From Rhabdophis nuchalis (Eukaryota > Chordata > Lepidosauria > Squamata > Natricidae), in NCBI GenBank assembly GCA_039707465.1, contig CM077643.1, positions 335,078,919 to 335,142,918 on the forward strand: a stretch of 64,000 nucleotides of DNA, read 5' to 3'. The notes beneath the pieces were generated by a model, which saw only the letters and a list, made by a program, of their open reading frames with translations, was not told where the DNA came from and did not search any database. A program made the translations under genes and the position numbers. Each line of letters opens with the position of its first letter. Positions within the stretch are counted from its first letter, which is position 1. Below, piece after piece: positions 35,901-47,900 of this stretch.

Positions 35901-38900
35901 GTAAGAACCAAAAAGTCTGACTTAGAGTAGAACAAGTGAAAAGACCAATCCACTATGCAATCCATTTAGGGAAATGACTTAACACACAAATTATGTCTAG
36001 AACTTGTTTTGAGTCCTGCATATATCTTCAGCCTGGCCCACCAACATTTGGGATTGCTGCTCCTGGCATGCCACTTAATGATTACGTGAGACTTATCAGC
36101 CTGGAAAAAGTTGCCACCCTAGTTTCCTGCATACTAGCTTATCAATTCCTTATGATAAGTTTTATGAATACCAAAAGTAATCACTTGTACATTTTGAATC
36201 ATACAAATATAAGTCAACAATACAACCTTTTAAATATATACTTTACATATATACTATTTGATGAATCTATTAATATATACTTCTATCATCATTAAAAAAA
36301 AACTTTTTGTGTTTAGCAAATGTGTATTTTTAAACATAAGTTTAGAGAGTATGAGTGGCAAGAAATCCCACTTTTTATCTTGCAGGAGTTCAGTAAAAAT
36401 TTAGATGGTCATTTTTTTCCATTCAATCTTCTTGTAAACAAGGAGTCTTAAAAGCTCGCATACTTTTCTGTGAATTTTGTAAGGCTAACAAAGGCATTTC
36501 CCCAGCGCCGCCCTGGGTCCTTGTTAGGAGAAGGGCGGGGTATAAATTTGAAAAATAAAAAATAAAAAATAAATATTTCCAAGCATATTGAAACTGAACA
36601 TGTAGCCATTAAAAAAATAATATATTCTTTAAATTCTAAAATGTAGTTCACTGTGTATCACTAACTTTAGAAATACTTCTCTAGAATGATCTTAATTGCT
36701 TAAAGACTTACAGACTGTTGCCCTAAATTTTAAAACAAGTAAAGTCCTCATTTAGAACAAATAAAATCAAGCCAATAATTATAAAGGATTCATACTTAAA
36801 CCAATAATCTTCAATGGCACTTTAGAAAAATATAACTAACACAATTTCAAACTAACACAGTTGAAATTTAGCATTAAAGAGATTTTTAAAAATTGCAACT
36901 GATAGTAACAAAAATGGAGTGGAGTGGTGTCAAACCTGTACAGAATGATCATCCACACGTTTCTTCAAAATAGATTTTTTGGGCATTGCTGGTGCCTCAT
37001 CAGGTCTATAAAGGTACTGAGGCTCAGACGATTTTGTTGGATTAGTTGAACCAGTCATCACATAGCTATTGCCAGATAGTTCCCGACTCAGATTTCTGCT
37101 CAGTTCCTCTTCTTTTCTTTTCCTTCTAGCACTTTCAAGTTCGCGAAAATCTTCATTAAGATATGCTGGACTTGGACTTCTACTAAAACTTCGTTTACGG
37201 TACTTTCGTGCTCCTGACAAGAAACCCTGTGGTTCCATGTTCATATCAAGAAATCTGTCATTTCTGTCATATCGAGGTCGTTTTGGCTCCCGCCCTCTAT
37301 CGTCCAATGCATATAAGGATTTTCTATGTAGTTCACCTTCCCTATCAGTTTCTCTTGGTTTATCCTCATAGTTCATGCTATAGTCTGATTGATGTAGGAA
37401 AACATCCCTATTGTGATAGTCCTCATCATGTCTCCTACTGTAAGGGCTAGCCTGATTTTCCTCACGAGAAGGATATCTCTCAAGGCTCCGACGACGTAAA
37501 AGGCTTCTGCTAAATATTGGTCCATCAGCCAAATCATCCCTGATTAGAGAGATACACAAATTATAACTTCATTCACAAATCTGAATAGTGTCAGTTGAAC
37601 AGAAATGTTGAAAAGCAGCCTGTTTATGCATAATCACCATTTTTCCTTTCAACCTAATGCAGTCAGTTCCAAAAGTTTTATAACTTTCGCAACAGGTTCA
37701 TATCCTATCACAAACCAACGTATTTTGTTCTCAATTAAATAACTTCTAAAACAAGTTATTAATGAACAGAGGAAAGCTAAAACTTAAACATAACCTGCAA
37801 ATCCATTCACTAAATTCTTTATTCAGTTCAGGTTACTTTATTGCTCTCCTCCCATCTACACCTTTTGTTTTCTTTTAATCTGTTTTGTAATGTCCGTCAG
37901 CCATTAAGGCAGATTTGTCAAGAGCAGGAGAAGAGGAAATCCATGGGTGGGTGTTATTCCATCTACTGGACATAACTTACATTTCAAGGTGGGGGTTAGA
38001 TCTTACATAAAGTGTGCACCAGAATATCTTGATTTTCAAAGATTGCATAAAAAGGTATTAGCAGAAAAATAATAAATGTTACTGTTCTTTTGCCAGATAT
38101 AATACTGAAATATCAGTTCATGATGAACAGCAACACTTCATCATGTTTATCTCTTAAAGTAGTTTTATATACTTTCACTGTAAGAATGATATAGTAGTGT
38201 ACATAACAGTCTTACTTGTTTGACCTGCACCATTGTTTCCCAGTTAATGGAAAAATTCATTTAATCATTTTTTTCTCTTGTTGATTTAGAATCACCTTCC
38301 ATTTAAATTAGTCCATCCTGTGCCATAACAAACCACTGAGGTTCTACCATCACATGCCCAAAGTCAGAGAATACAGATGAAAATCGCAATGACATTCTGT
38401 TATGCATTCTGCATTGATTCATCAGAGGGTTCCTGAGCCAGCATTTGTTGCCTGCCTGCCTTACTGAGTTCAGTTCTTCTTATATCAACTGTTCACTGAC
38501 TATATTATTTGTTTACAACAACTTTCCTTCACAATGAAGGGGGGGGGGGGATTCTATCAACCTATATTTGATCTCTCTCCCTAGTATATGTGCTTTTTAA
38601 GTTCAAACAGAGTCAAAGGAGAAATTTGCTAGCTACTTTTCGATATAACACAGCAGATGGATTATTGGGAATTCCTACTGGCAGCTTTTAATCAAAATCT
38701 ACTCATAACTGCTAAGTACCTGTTTAATCTCACCTTTCTACACACTACAATGCTACCAAACTGCTTTCCCACGGCAATATTGGAAGGTATATATATCTAA
38801 GATATCTACAAAATATATTTTGTAGAAAACCTTGCCCACATTTTCTTCCATTGCCCCTGCTGTGATAGTATACACTCTATTATTTTAACATGTCAATAGA

Positions 38901-41900
38901 ATTCAATCCCACCTACAGGTAGATGCTGTTCTTCTAGTTTTGCAAGAACAAAATTCAACATTATGAATATAGTGGCTCTTAATTAGTTCCTATCTCAATT
39001 AGAGGGGAAATATTATTTTTACCCTGATGCTACAAATATTTTGTTACCAGCTCTCTAATTCTCTGGATTTATCCCTTTTTTCTTTCCAGATTTTGTTTTA
39101 TTTTATTTGTATTATATTTTTAATTGATTTTTCATACTTGCTCATCCTAGAATGAATCTATTTATATTTATTTATAAATTTCTACAACACTCATCTCACC
39201 TATTACACAAGTAAGTTTAATGAATTTAACTGGAGTAACTCTGTTATATATTCCACTGAAACTACCAAGATTCTTTTTTCAAACCAGCCTTTTAAAGTAA
39301 CAGTTGGAAAAGGTTTGCCATTTGTATCCCTAATTGTTAACAACATTAAAATTCCTTTAGAATAATGGCATACAATAGAAATATCCTATTTAGTAGAATT
39401 ATTTTTCTCACATGGATCATTACAGTATGCAGATGTGTTTATAAAACATCAATAGGTTTAAGAAAAGTCTATTGTCTCAACAGAATTACCCCATTGAACA
39501 CCACAATTATGCATAACATATTCACTGGATGCAATATGCTGACCATTTTGAAAAACAAACAAACAAATCAGGAACATCATGAAAGACAGCATGACTAATT
39601 TATTCATGTCTTGAATAGGAACCTATAATATTGTAATGTTGTGCTGAATACTCAGTTATAGCTTCCTTATTTTTAATCTAGTTTTTCTACGTTTTGCTTA
39701 ATTTTTGTATCTCACAAACATATTCTCATTTTATACTTTTACAGGACCTCAACTTATGACCGCTGATTTAACAATGGGCTCAGAAAAACTGACTTTATGA
39801 CTTGTATTCACACTTACAACTCTCACACCAGCCTCATGGTCATGTGATCACAATCAGATGTCTGGCAATTGGCATTTATGTTTAAAACCTATTTTGCAAC
39901 CTTTTTGCCAATTTCTGGCAAAAAAACCCTGGAGTTTTCACTTACTGACTAAGTGATTCAGTTAGCAAGTGAGGTGATTCACTTAACAATCACCATAAAA
40001 ATTGTCATATATTCACTCGACTTATGACATGGGTTGCAATAGCAATTCCATTCCATTTGTAGATAAGTCAAGGACTACCTGTATTGTATAACTAGTCCTT
40101 AACTTACAACAATTTGTTTAGCAACCTTTCAAAGTTACAACATTGCTTGTGACTTATTGCACTCATGACCACTGCAGCATCCCCATGATTATGTGATCAG
40201 AATTTGGAAGCTTAGCAATTGATTTATATTTATGACAGTTGCAGTGTCCCAGTCATAGGATCATTTTTGGCAACCTTCTGACAAAGTCAATGGAAAAGTC
40301 AGATTCAGTTAACAACCCTGTTACTAACTTAACAACTGCAGTAATTCACTTAACATCTCTGGCAAGAAAGGTCATAAAATGGGGCAAAATTCACTTAACA
40401 ACTGTCTTGCTTAGCAATATAAATTTGTGGCTCAATTGTGATCATAAGTCGAGAATTACCTGCATGTTTAAAAAACAACAGAAAATCAGCCCTTTTGGTT
40501 TAGAAATAAAACCTTCCCCAGGGACCAGGGTTTTTCATTTTCAGCACTGAAATACGTTAAATGACAGTTCTATTTGAATGCACATCTGATTACAGATCAC
40601 CAAACAGCTTTCACTGCAAACGCATCGTGTTATTCAGTGTTCAAAAGGAAAGGAAATATTTTACCATTATATCAAAGATTCATGCTATTTGAAAGATTCT
40701 TTTTTTCTAAATATATTTTTCATATGCCTTTACCTATAATCTTATTGAAAATAGAAAATTGCTAATAGTAAAAACCATCTGCAGATGAAACACAGCCCAT
40801 ATATTAGTTTACAAAAACAGGATGTTTGAATTCTGTTAAACTGTAATCTATTTTCTACATAAGATTTTGCACCTGTAAGTTTAGCAAACTTTAGTTACTA
40901 AATTTTCACCAGGAAATTCATTAAAAGAGCACTTCTTCATTTTTCTCCCCATCTTGTCAAAATAAAAAAAACAATGGTTTCAGTTCCACATTTGATCTTA
41001 ATGCTTACTTCTTAGAGAAGAATCCACTTGATAAAAACAAGAAATTTCATAAAAATACTGTTGATTAAAGATGAAAAACGACTTCCACCAACAAATAATT
41101 TTGCTCATTCGTCAAAATACAGAAATATTTTCAGTGCATTTTAACTACTTACATAGATGCTATTAGAGTGAATGCATTTACAATCTATTGCTTTGTACTT
41201 GTAAAATTATGAAATGAAATAAAAGTAAACAAAACAAATCAAATAAATGAATATTTATTTATTAAATAAAAATTATTTTCATTTTTGGAAAATTAAAAAT
41301 AGAACCTAACAGCAGCCGAGTGCTCTATTTGCACATCTTCCCACAGAAAAGACAAAGATAAGTTGGGAGTGGTAAGGATCATTCCATAGGAGGAAATACG
41401 AAGCATCTTTATCATTTTGCTTTTGAGTAAATTGATACCTTAGACTATTATCCAAAAAGGTTAAATCATAGCATAAACTGAACCAAAGTTTATTAAAACT
41501 GAGTCGGTTAGTTACTCATCCAATTAAAATGAATATTTGGGTAGTCAGAGTGTCAGAGAGTTGTTGGGATGAACCAACTCTTGCCATAGAGACTGCAGGG
41601 TATTTCTCCCCAAAATGAAAAGCAACATACAAATAAAAATACACTCACCCAGCATAGATTTAGACCTTTGTATTGTGAACAGTCAAGTCCCATCTCCCAC
41701 AGTATCTATTTCACTTGAGCATTCTTAATATACTATTAAACTTCCAAATATACCCATCAACCCAAAAATGTACATTGTATGTGACTGATAACCCATTCCA
41801 CATATTTAGCATGACTGAGGTATTACCCATACAAAGAACATTAAATATAAACATTAAATGCGAATACATACTATTATGCCACAGAACGTTTGCTTTCATC

Positions 41901-44900
41901 ATTTAATTAATATACAGAAAAGGGACAAATCTATCCTTAATGAAAATCCAAATACTGATATTATACCAAAAATGTTATTTTCTTTTACACTTTGGTCAAA
42001 CAACTGATTATACTACACATAATCAGGTTGTTGAGAGTGTGGTGGCACAACAGTTTCCCCGTCACCTGGAGGAAGTTGATTATCTAGACCCGCGCCAGTC
42101 CGGCTTTCGGCCCGGGCATAGCACCGAGACGGCATTGGTCGCGTTGGTCGATGATCTCTGGAGGGCCAGAGATGGGGGCTGTTCCTCCATCCTGGTCCTA
42201 TTAGACCTCTCGGCGGCTTTTGATACCATCGACCATGGTATCCTATTGCATCGGCTGGGGGGGTTGGGGGTGGGAGGCACCGTTTTACGGTGGTTCTCCT
42301 CCTACCTCTCTGGCCGATCGCAATTTGTGTTGACAGGAGAGCAGGGGTCGACCCCGAGACCCCTCACATGTGGGGTGCCTCAGGGGTCGGTCCTCTCGCC
42401 TCTCCTGTTTAACACATATATGAAGCCGCTGGATGAGATCATCCGTGGTTTTGGGGTAGAGTACCATCTCTACGCTGATGATACTCAGCTGTATATATCT
42501 ACCCCAAACCACCCCAACGATGCCGTAGCGGTGATGTGCCAGTGCCTGGAAGCCGTGCGGGTCTGGATGGGAAGAAACGGACTCAAGCTCAACCCGACCA
42601 AGACCGAGTGGCTGTGGTTTCCGGCTGCCCGATTCAACCAGTTGACTCCATCGCTGGCCATTGGGGGCGAACATCTTGCCCCAGTGGATGGGGCGCGCAA
42701 CTTGGGTGTCCTCCTGGATGCCCGGCTGTCCATGGAAGATCAAGTGACAGCCGTGGCCAGGAGGGCGTTTTACCAGGTTCGCCTGGTTCGCCAGTTGCGC
42801 CCCCTATTGGATCGGGACGCCCTTCGCACAGTCACCCATGCTCTCGTGACATCCCGACTGGACTATTGTAACTCTCTCTACATGGGGCTCCCTTTGAGGT
42901 GCACCCGAAGACTTCAGCTGGTCCAGAATGCAGCCGCGCGAGCAATAATGGGTACCGCAAGGTATACCCATGTAACACCGCTCTTGCGCGAGCTGCACTG
43001 GCTACCTGTCGTCTTTCGGGTGCACTTCAAGGTGTTAGTTCTCATCTTTAAAGCGCTCCATGGCTCGGGACCTAGCTATCTGCGGGATCGGATTCTGCCC
43101 CATACATCCTCCCGGCCGATTCGCTCCCACAGAGAGGGACTGCTCCGGGTGCCGTCCACTAGACTTTGTCAGCGGGCGACGCCCAGGGGAAGGGCCTTCT
43201 CTGTGGCGGGCCCAGCCCTCTGGAACGACCTTCCCCCCGACATTAGAACAACTATGGACCTCCGCTCCTTCCGTCAGAAATTAAAAACTCACTTTTTCTG
43301 CTTGGCCGGCCTAGGTTAGTCTCTACCCAGGGATTAGGGATTGTTAATTTTAAATGGGAATTTTACTGCAGGGATAGTCAAATTTAATTTGTTTTTATTG
43401 TATTTATTGTATTCATGTATATATTTTATGCTGTTTTATTCCTCCCTGTACACCGCTCCGAGTCCCCTAGGGGAGAGGACGCGGTTATACAAATAAATAT
43501 TCGATATTCGATACATGCATTATTTTATTAAATTCTTTTTAAATGTACTGATGTTTATTGAAATACCGCTTTACTGTATTATTAACATTACTACTTTTGT
43601 AATGGTATATGAACAAGTTGTCATATTCATTTTGAAATTATGAAATATTCATTTTGGAATTATGAAATATCAGTCTGAGAAAGTACACTAAATATTCTCT
43701 TCAAGATCTGCAATTCTCAATATAGCTTGGCCAATGTTATTTTTCATTATGTCTTATAAGATTGTGGTGTTTTATATCAAGCGTGGATGTGAGAAACAAG
43801 TCTTAAAAAAACCTACCTATCCATATCACTCAGGCTATCAACTGGTGAGCCCAGTCTATCACATAACCTCTTTCTCTCAGGTGTATCAATACCATAACGA
43901 TCATTGCCAACAGTGATCCGTAAATTCTGTTCCACTGAAGATTCAGAGTGTTGACTTCTAGAACGCCGACCCGGAGAACGTGAGCGCCGACCCGGAGAAC
44001 GTGAATGCCGACCTGGGGAACGTGAGCGCCGATCTGGGGAACGTGAGCGCCGACCCGGGGAACGTGAGTGCCGACCCGGAGAATGCCTCTGTAATGGAAG
44101 AAAAATTTGCTTCCGTCACATTGGCTATGCTATAAAATAAATAAATAAAATATAACCAGAGGTTTTATATTGGAGTACATAATATAATTGAGATTCAGTA
44201 TGGAACCAAGATATACATACATACATACATACATACATACATACATACATACATACATACATACATACATACATACATACATACTGTGTTTCCCCAAAAA
44301 TAGGACATATCCTGGAAGCCGCTGGAAACAGGGAAGAGGCCAGTTGGGCCAGCCACCTGCTGCCTAGTTTTACAAGAGCCAGGGCAGAGAGTCTTGTGGC
44401 AGTGGCCACTCTGGGAGTGTGCTTCCCACTCTATCGTTCTGCCCCGACTGCCAGAAGACTCTCTGCCCCGGTTGTCGGAAAACTTGGCAGCAGGCGACTG
44501 ACCCAACCGGCCTCTTTCTCGCTTCCAGTGGCTTCCATCCGGGGGTTTGGAAGCCTTAGAGGAAGCCATCCTCAGTGCTGGGATTGCAGCAGCAGCCCTG
44601 GCGGGGGAGCTGGCCCAGGCCATGGCTTCCAGATGGGTGCTGGTGGTGGGCGTCAGCAACATCGGCTGTGAGCTCAAGGACCTGATGCTCACTGGCCTTA
44701 CCCACATCGATGTAATGAGGACTGGGAGAGGTGGGGGGTGGACAGGCACTTGTGCAGCTTGGCGCCTTCAGGATACCGCTCAGCACTCTGCCCGGCTGGA
44801 GAGGGGAGCTTGTCTGTTGAGTGGGCACCACATGGCACGAGCTGCCGGGTGGCTGCTCTCTTGTGCGCGGGCTCCTGAAAAGCCTGGCACAGGGACAGAA

Positions 44901-47900
44901 GGATGTGGGCATAGCCTCAAGGGCGAACAGCTGACAAGAGACTGTGTTGCGCTGTTGCAGCAACACAACATAGCAGCCATGAGGTGATCACGCTCGCTGC
45001 CTCCTGCACCCCCAAAGTAATACCTCCCCCAATAAGGCCAAGCCCTTATTTCGGGGGTCAAAAGAAAATTAAACTCTGTCCATTTAAAAAGCAGTATACA
45101 CAACAAGCTTGCATTATCTATGGGATAAATGCACAAGTTGTCCTCAACTTACAACCATAATTGAGCCCCAAATTTCTGTTGCTAAGTGAGACATATAATA
45201 TTTCCTCTCCACGTTCTCCTTGGAGTAGGATTAGTAGTCCTCACTATAGACCAGGGGTCCCCAACCCCCGGACCGGTGCCGGTCCGTGGCTGGATGGGAG
45301 CCGGGCCGCAAGGCTAGAGAGGAGGAGGGAGGGAGGGAGGAGGGGGCTGCCCCCTGAGCAGAGCGCGCAGGAGAACGCAGGCGCGGCTGTTCGCACCGTT
45401 GGAGTGTGACTCTTCCTCCACCCTCGTCGACGGAGGGACTCCTGGACGCCGCCGGACCGGCCACCGATTCCCTCCCCTGCTGGCATGCCGGCCACTCGTT
45501 TTCATCCAGGGACTGCGGAGGCTCTGCGGGCTGGGGTGGGAACTGGCGGGTTGCTCCGGCGGCGCAAGGAGTCCCTCCGTTGACGAGGGTGGAGGAAGAG
45601 CCCCCACCATCCTCCTGCGTTCTCCCGCGCGCTCTTCCCAATGGGCTGCCCCTCCTCCTCCTCTCCAGCCCGGCTCCTATCCAGCCACGGAGCCTGACCG
45701 AGCGAACGAGCGACCAAGCCTGGCAGGCGGGATGAGGAGGCTGGGGGCGGGGGGACGGGACGACGATGACGACGACAGACACACATAGAGAGACAGAGGG
45801 AGGGAGGGAGAGAAAGATAGACAGAGACACAGGAGTGATTGAATGAATGAATGCAAGACAGACAGACAGACACACACACACACAGAGTGACAGAAATGGG
45901 CGGATGAAGGAGAGACACAGAGAAAGAGAGAAAGGAAGAAAAAAGTGGGAGAGAGAAAGACAGAGAGAAAGAGACAGAAAGGAAAGAAAGAGACAGGAAA
46001 AGATACAGAAAGAGGGAAAGAGAAAAAGAAAGAGAAAGAAATAGAGAGAAAGGGAAAGAGAGAAAGAAAGAAATAGCGAGAGAGAAAAAGAGAGACAGAG
46101 ACAAAGAAAGAGAAAGAAAGAGAGAGAGAGAAAGAAAGAAAGAACTTATGACCACAGTTGAGGCCAAAAGTTTGGTTGCTAACCAAGATCATTGTTAAGT
46201 GAGTTTCACATTTTCCAAGTTGGCCACGCCCACCCAGTCACATGACTGCTGAGCCCCTCAGCCGGTCCGCAGAATTTTCTTTAAAATGAAACCGGTCCCT
46301 GGTGAAAAAAAGGTTGGGGACCCCTGCTATAGACCACACCTATGACCACAGCGGGGATAGGCGGCAGCAATCCTCACTGCTTGGAACAGGCTAAAAGCGG
46401 GGCATGTGAAGGCTGAAATTGGGGTGCATGTAGACAACGATGGGCAGCGGTGGCGATCCCTGCAGCCTGGAACAGCTGATAGGCGGTTTTCCAGGGGGCA
46501 GATCCAACTGCCAATCCTAAATCAGGCTGTGCTGAAGCTGACCAGGCTGTTTGCTGCAAGGCAAATTGCTGGGAGGCAGAGGCAGATTTTTTTTTCCCCT
46601 CTCCAAAAGCTAGGTGTGTCATAGTCCAGAATGTCTTATAGTCCAAAAAATATGGAATATGCAGGAAAAACACATATTGAATATGAAATGAATGAAAAGT
46701 AGATATTATTCCTATGGTTTAGCTAGGAAATACTCCCCTGAGTATTTTCTGCAATTATATCTGCCTAATGTACATTTTTAAAACTATTTTCAAGGAAGCT
46801 TGATTAGTCTTATGTACCGAGTTCCTAAGGGTGCAGTGACTCAGCGGTTAAAGCCCACTTGGAGACCCCGGTGCTGTGTGATGGGGTGAGCTCCTGTTAC
46901 TTGCCACAACTCCTGCCCACCTAACATTTCAAAAGCATGCAAATTCAAGTAGATAAATAGGTACTACTTTGGTTAGAAGGTAACAGTATTCCATGCACCT
47001 CAGCGTACAGTCATGTTGGCCACATGACCATGGAAAACGTCTTCAGACAACATTGGCTCCTCAGCTAAGAAACAGAGATGTGAACTGCTCCCTAGAGTAA
47101 AGGGAAACCTTTATCTTTACTGAGATCCTAATTTATAAGTTGAGTTGTGCAGTATTGTAATTTAGTAATAGAAGCAAAATCTAAAGGTAAATTCAGCAGA
47201 ATATAGTAAAACCCAAAATGAAAAAACTGTGGTGGAAGTAGTTGAAGGCAGTTCACAATTAACAAGGTTGTGACAAGAAAAAGTGCACATTTCTTCAAAA
47301 ATATTCATTAATCTATGTTAGCTTTTAATTAACCTTAGTACGATTTCATAAATATCACTTCAATACATTTGTGTAATGTACCATCATAAACAGGATTACA
47401 AATCTAGCTGTTAAACTCCTTAATATTACTGAAAATAGATTTAGGCCCCTTCTCATGTAACTAGAGTGCTTTTTAAACTCTTGAGCTAGCTATGGAATCC
47501 CTGAATTTTTCATTCCTGCCTTTAAAACATTCCATTTGTTCTAGAACATGGCTATACAGAAATACTGTAAATACATAAAATCTTATCTGGGTTCTTGTAT
47601 TATGCTGAGTTATGATTGGTTTAGCATGTGCTGTAAAATCAGGACTGTAGTTGTAAATGACATTTGATACCTTAGTGTATATTGTTACCTGAAATCAATT
47701 GTGATTTACATTACACCAGTTTGGATGGGTGAGCTCTTAGTACAATGATTAAATCAATAACTTGACTAAATATACAAAGAGAAATTCCACTGAATTCATC
47801 TGACACTTTGGACTTTAAGCAAAATTCTTTCATTTGGTTAAAAGACGACTCATTAATAGCACTCAAGAGATCCCAAGAGAAAGTAGGAGATGCATTATTC

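Larger units (their letters stand above)
30845..36935 (-). other. ZNF318: ZNF318 intron 3
   Basis: 6.1 kb. LINE tails lie at 31,915-31,995 and 33,140-33,225 (the latter with an ATGA/GAAT run at 33,181-33,222), and another at 36,495-36,575 (GCCGCCCTGGGTCCTT). There is also a 390-bp inverted-repeat element at 32,171 and a 410-bp hAT at 35,027. 34,080-34,980 has moderately open frames on both strands that I could not assign. Confidence 0.6.
37540..43816 (-). other. ZNF318: ZNF318 intron 2
   Basis: 6.3 kb. 37,540-39,740 is AT-rich with nothing recognised. Two inverted-repeat elements follow at 39,741 and 40,093. 40,470-42,010 is AT-rich and featureless. A CR1 LINE fills 42,016-43,515. Confidence 0.6.

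Noticed and set aside
43968..44088. CRISPR-like regular repeat
   Set aside because: The 21-bp units are contiguous and coding (RSPGRRS); there are no spacers, and the genome is vertebrate.
44195..44749. Frames with (MYVC)n repeats
   Set aside because: Translation of the CATA microsatellite continued into a decayed repeat.
45502..46192. Minus-strand frames of over 170 residues rich in Phe/Leu/Ser
   Set aside because: They run through the GA low-complexity tract inside a hAT element and have no protein-like composition.
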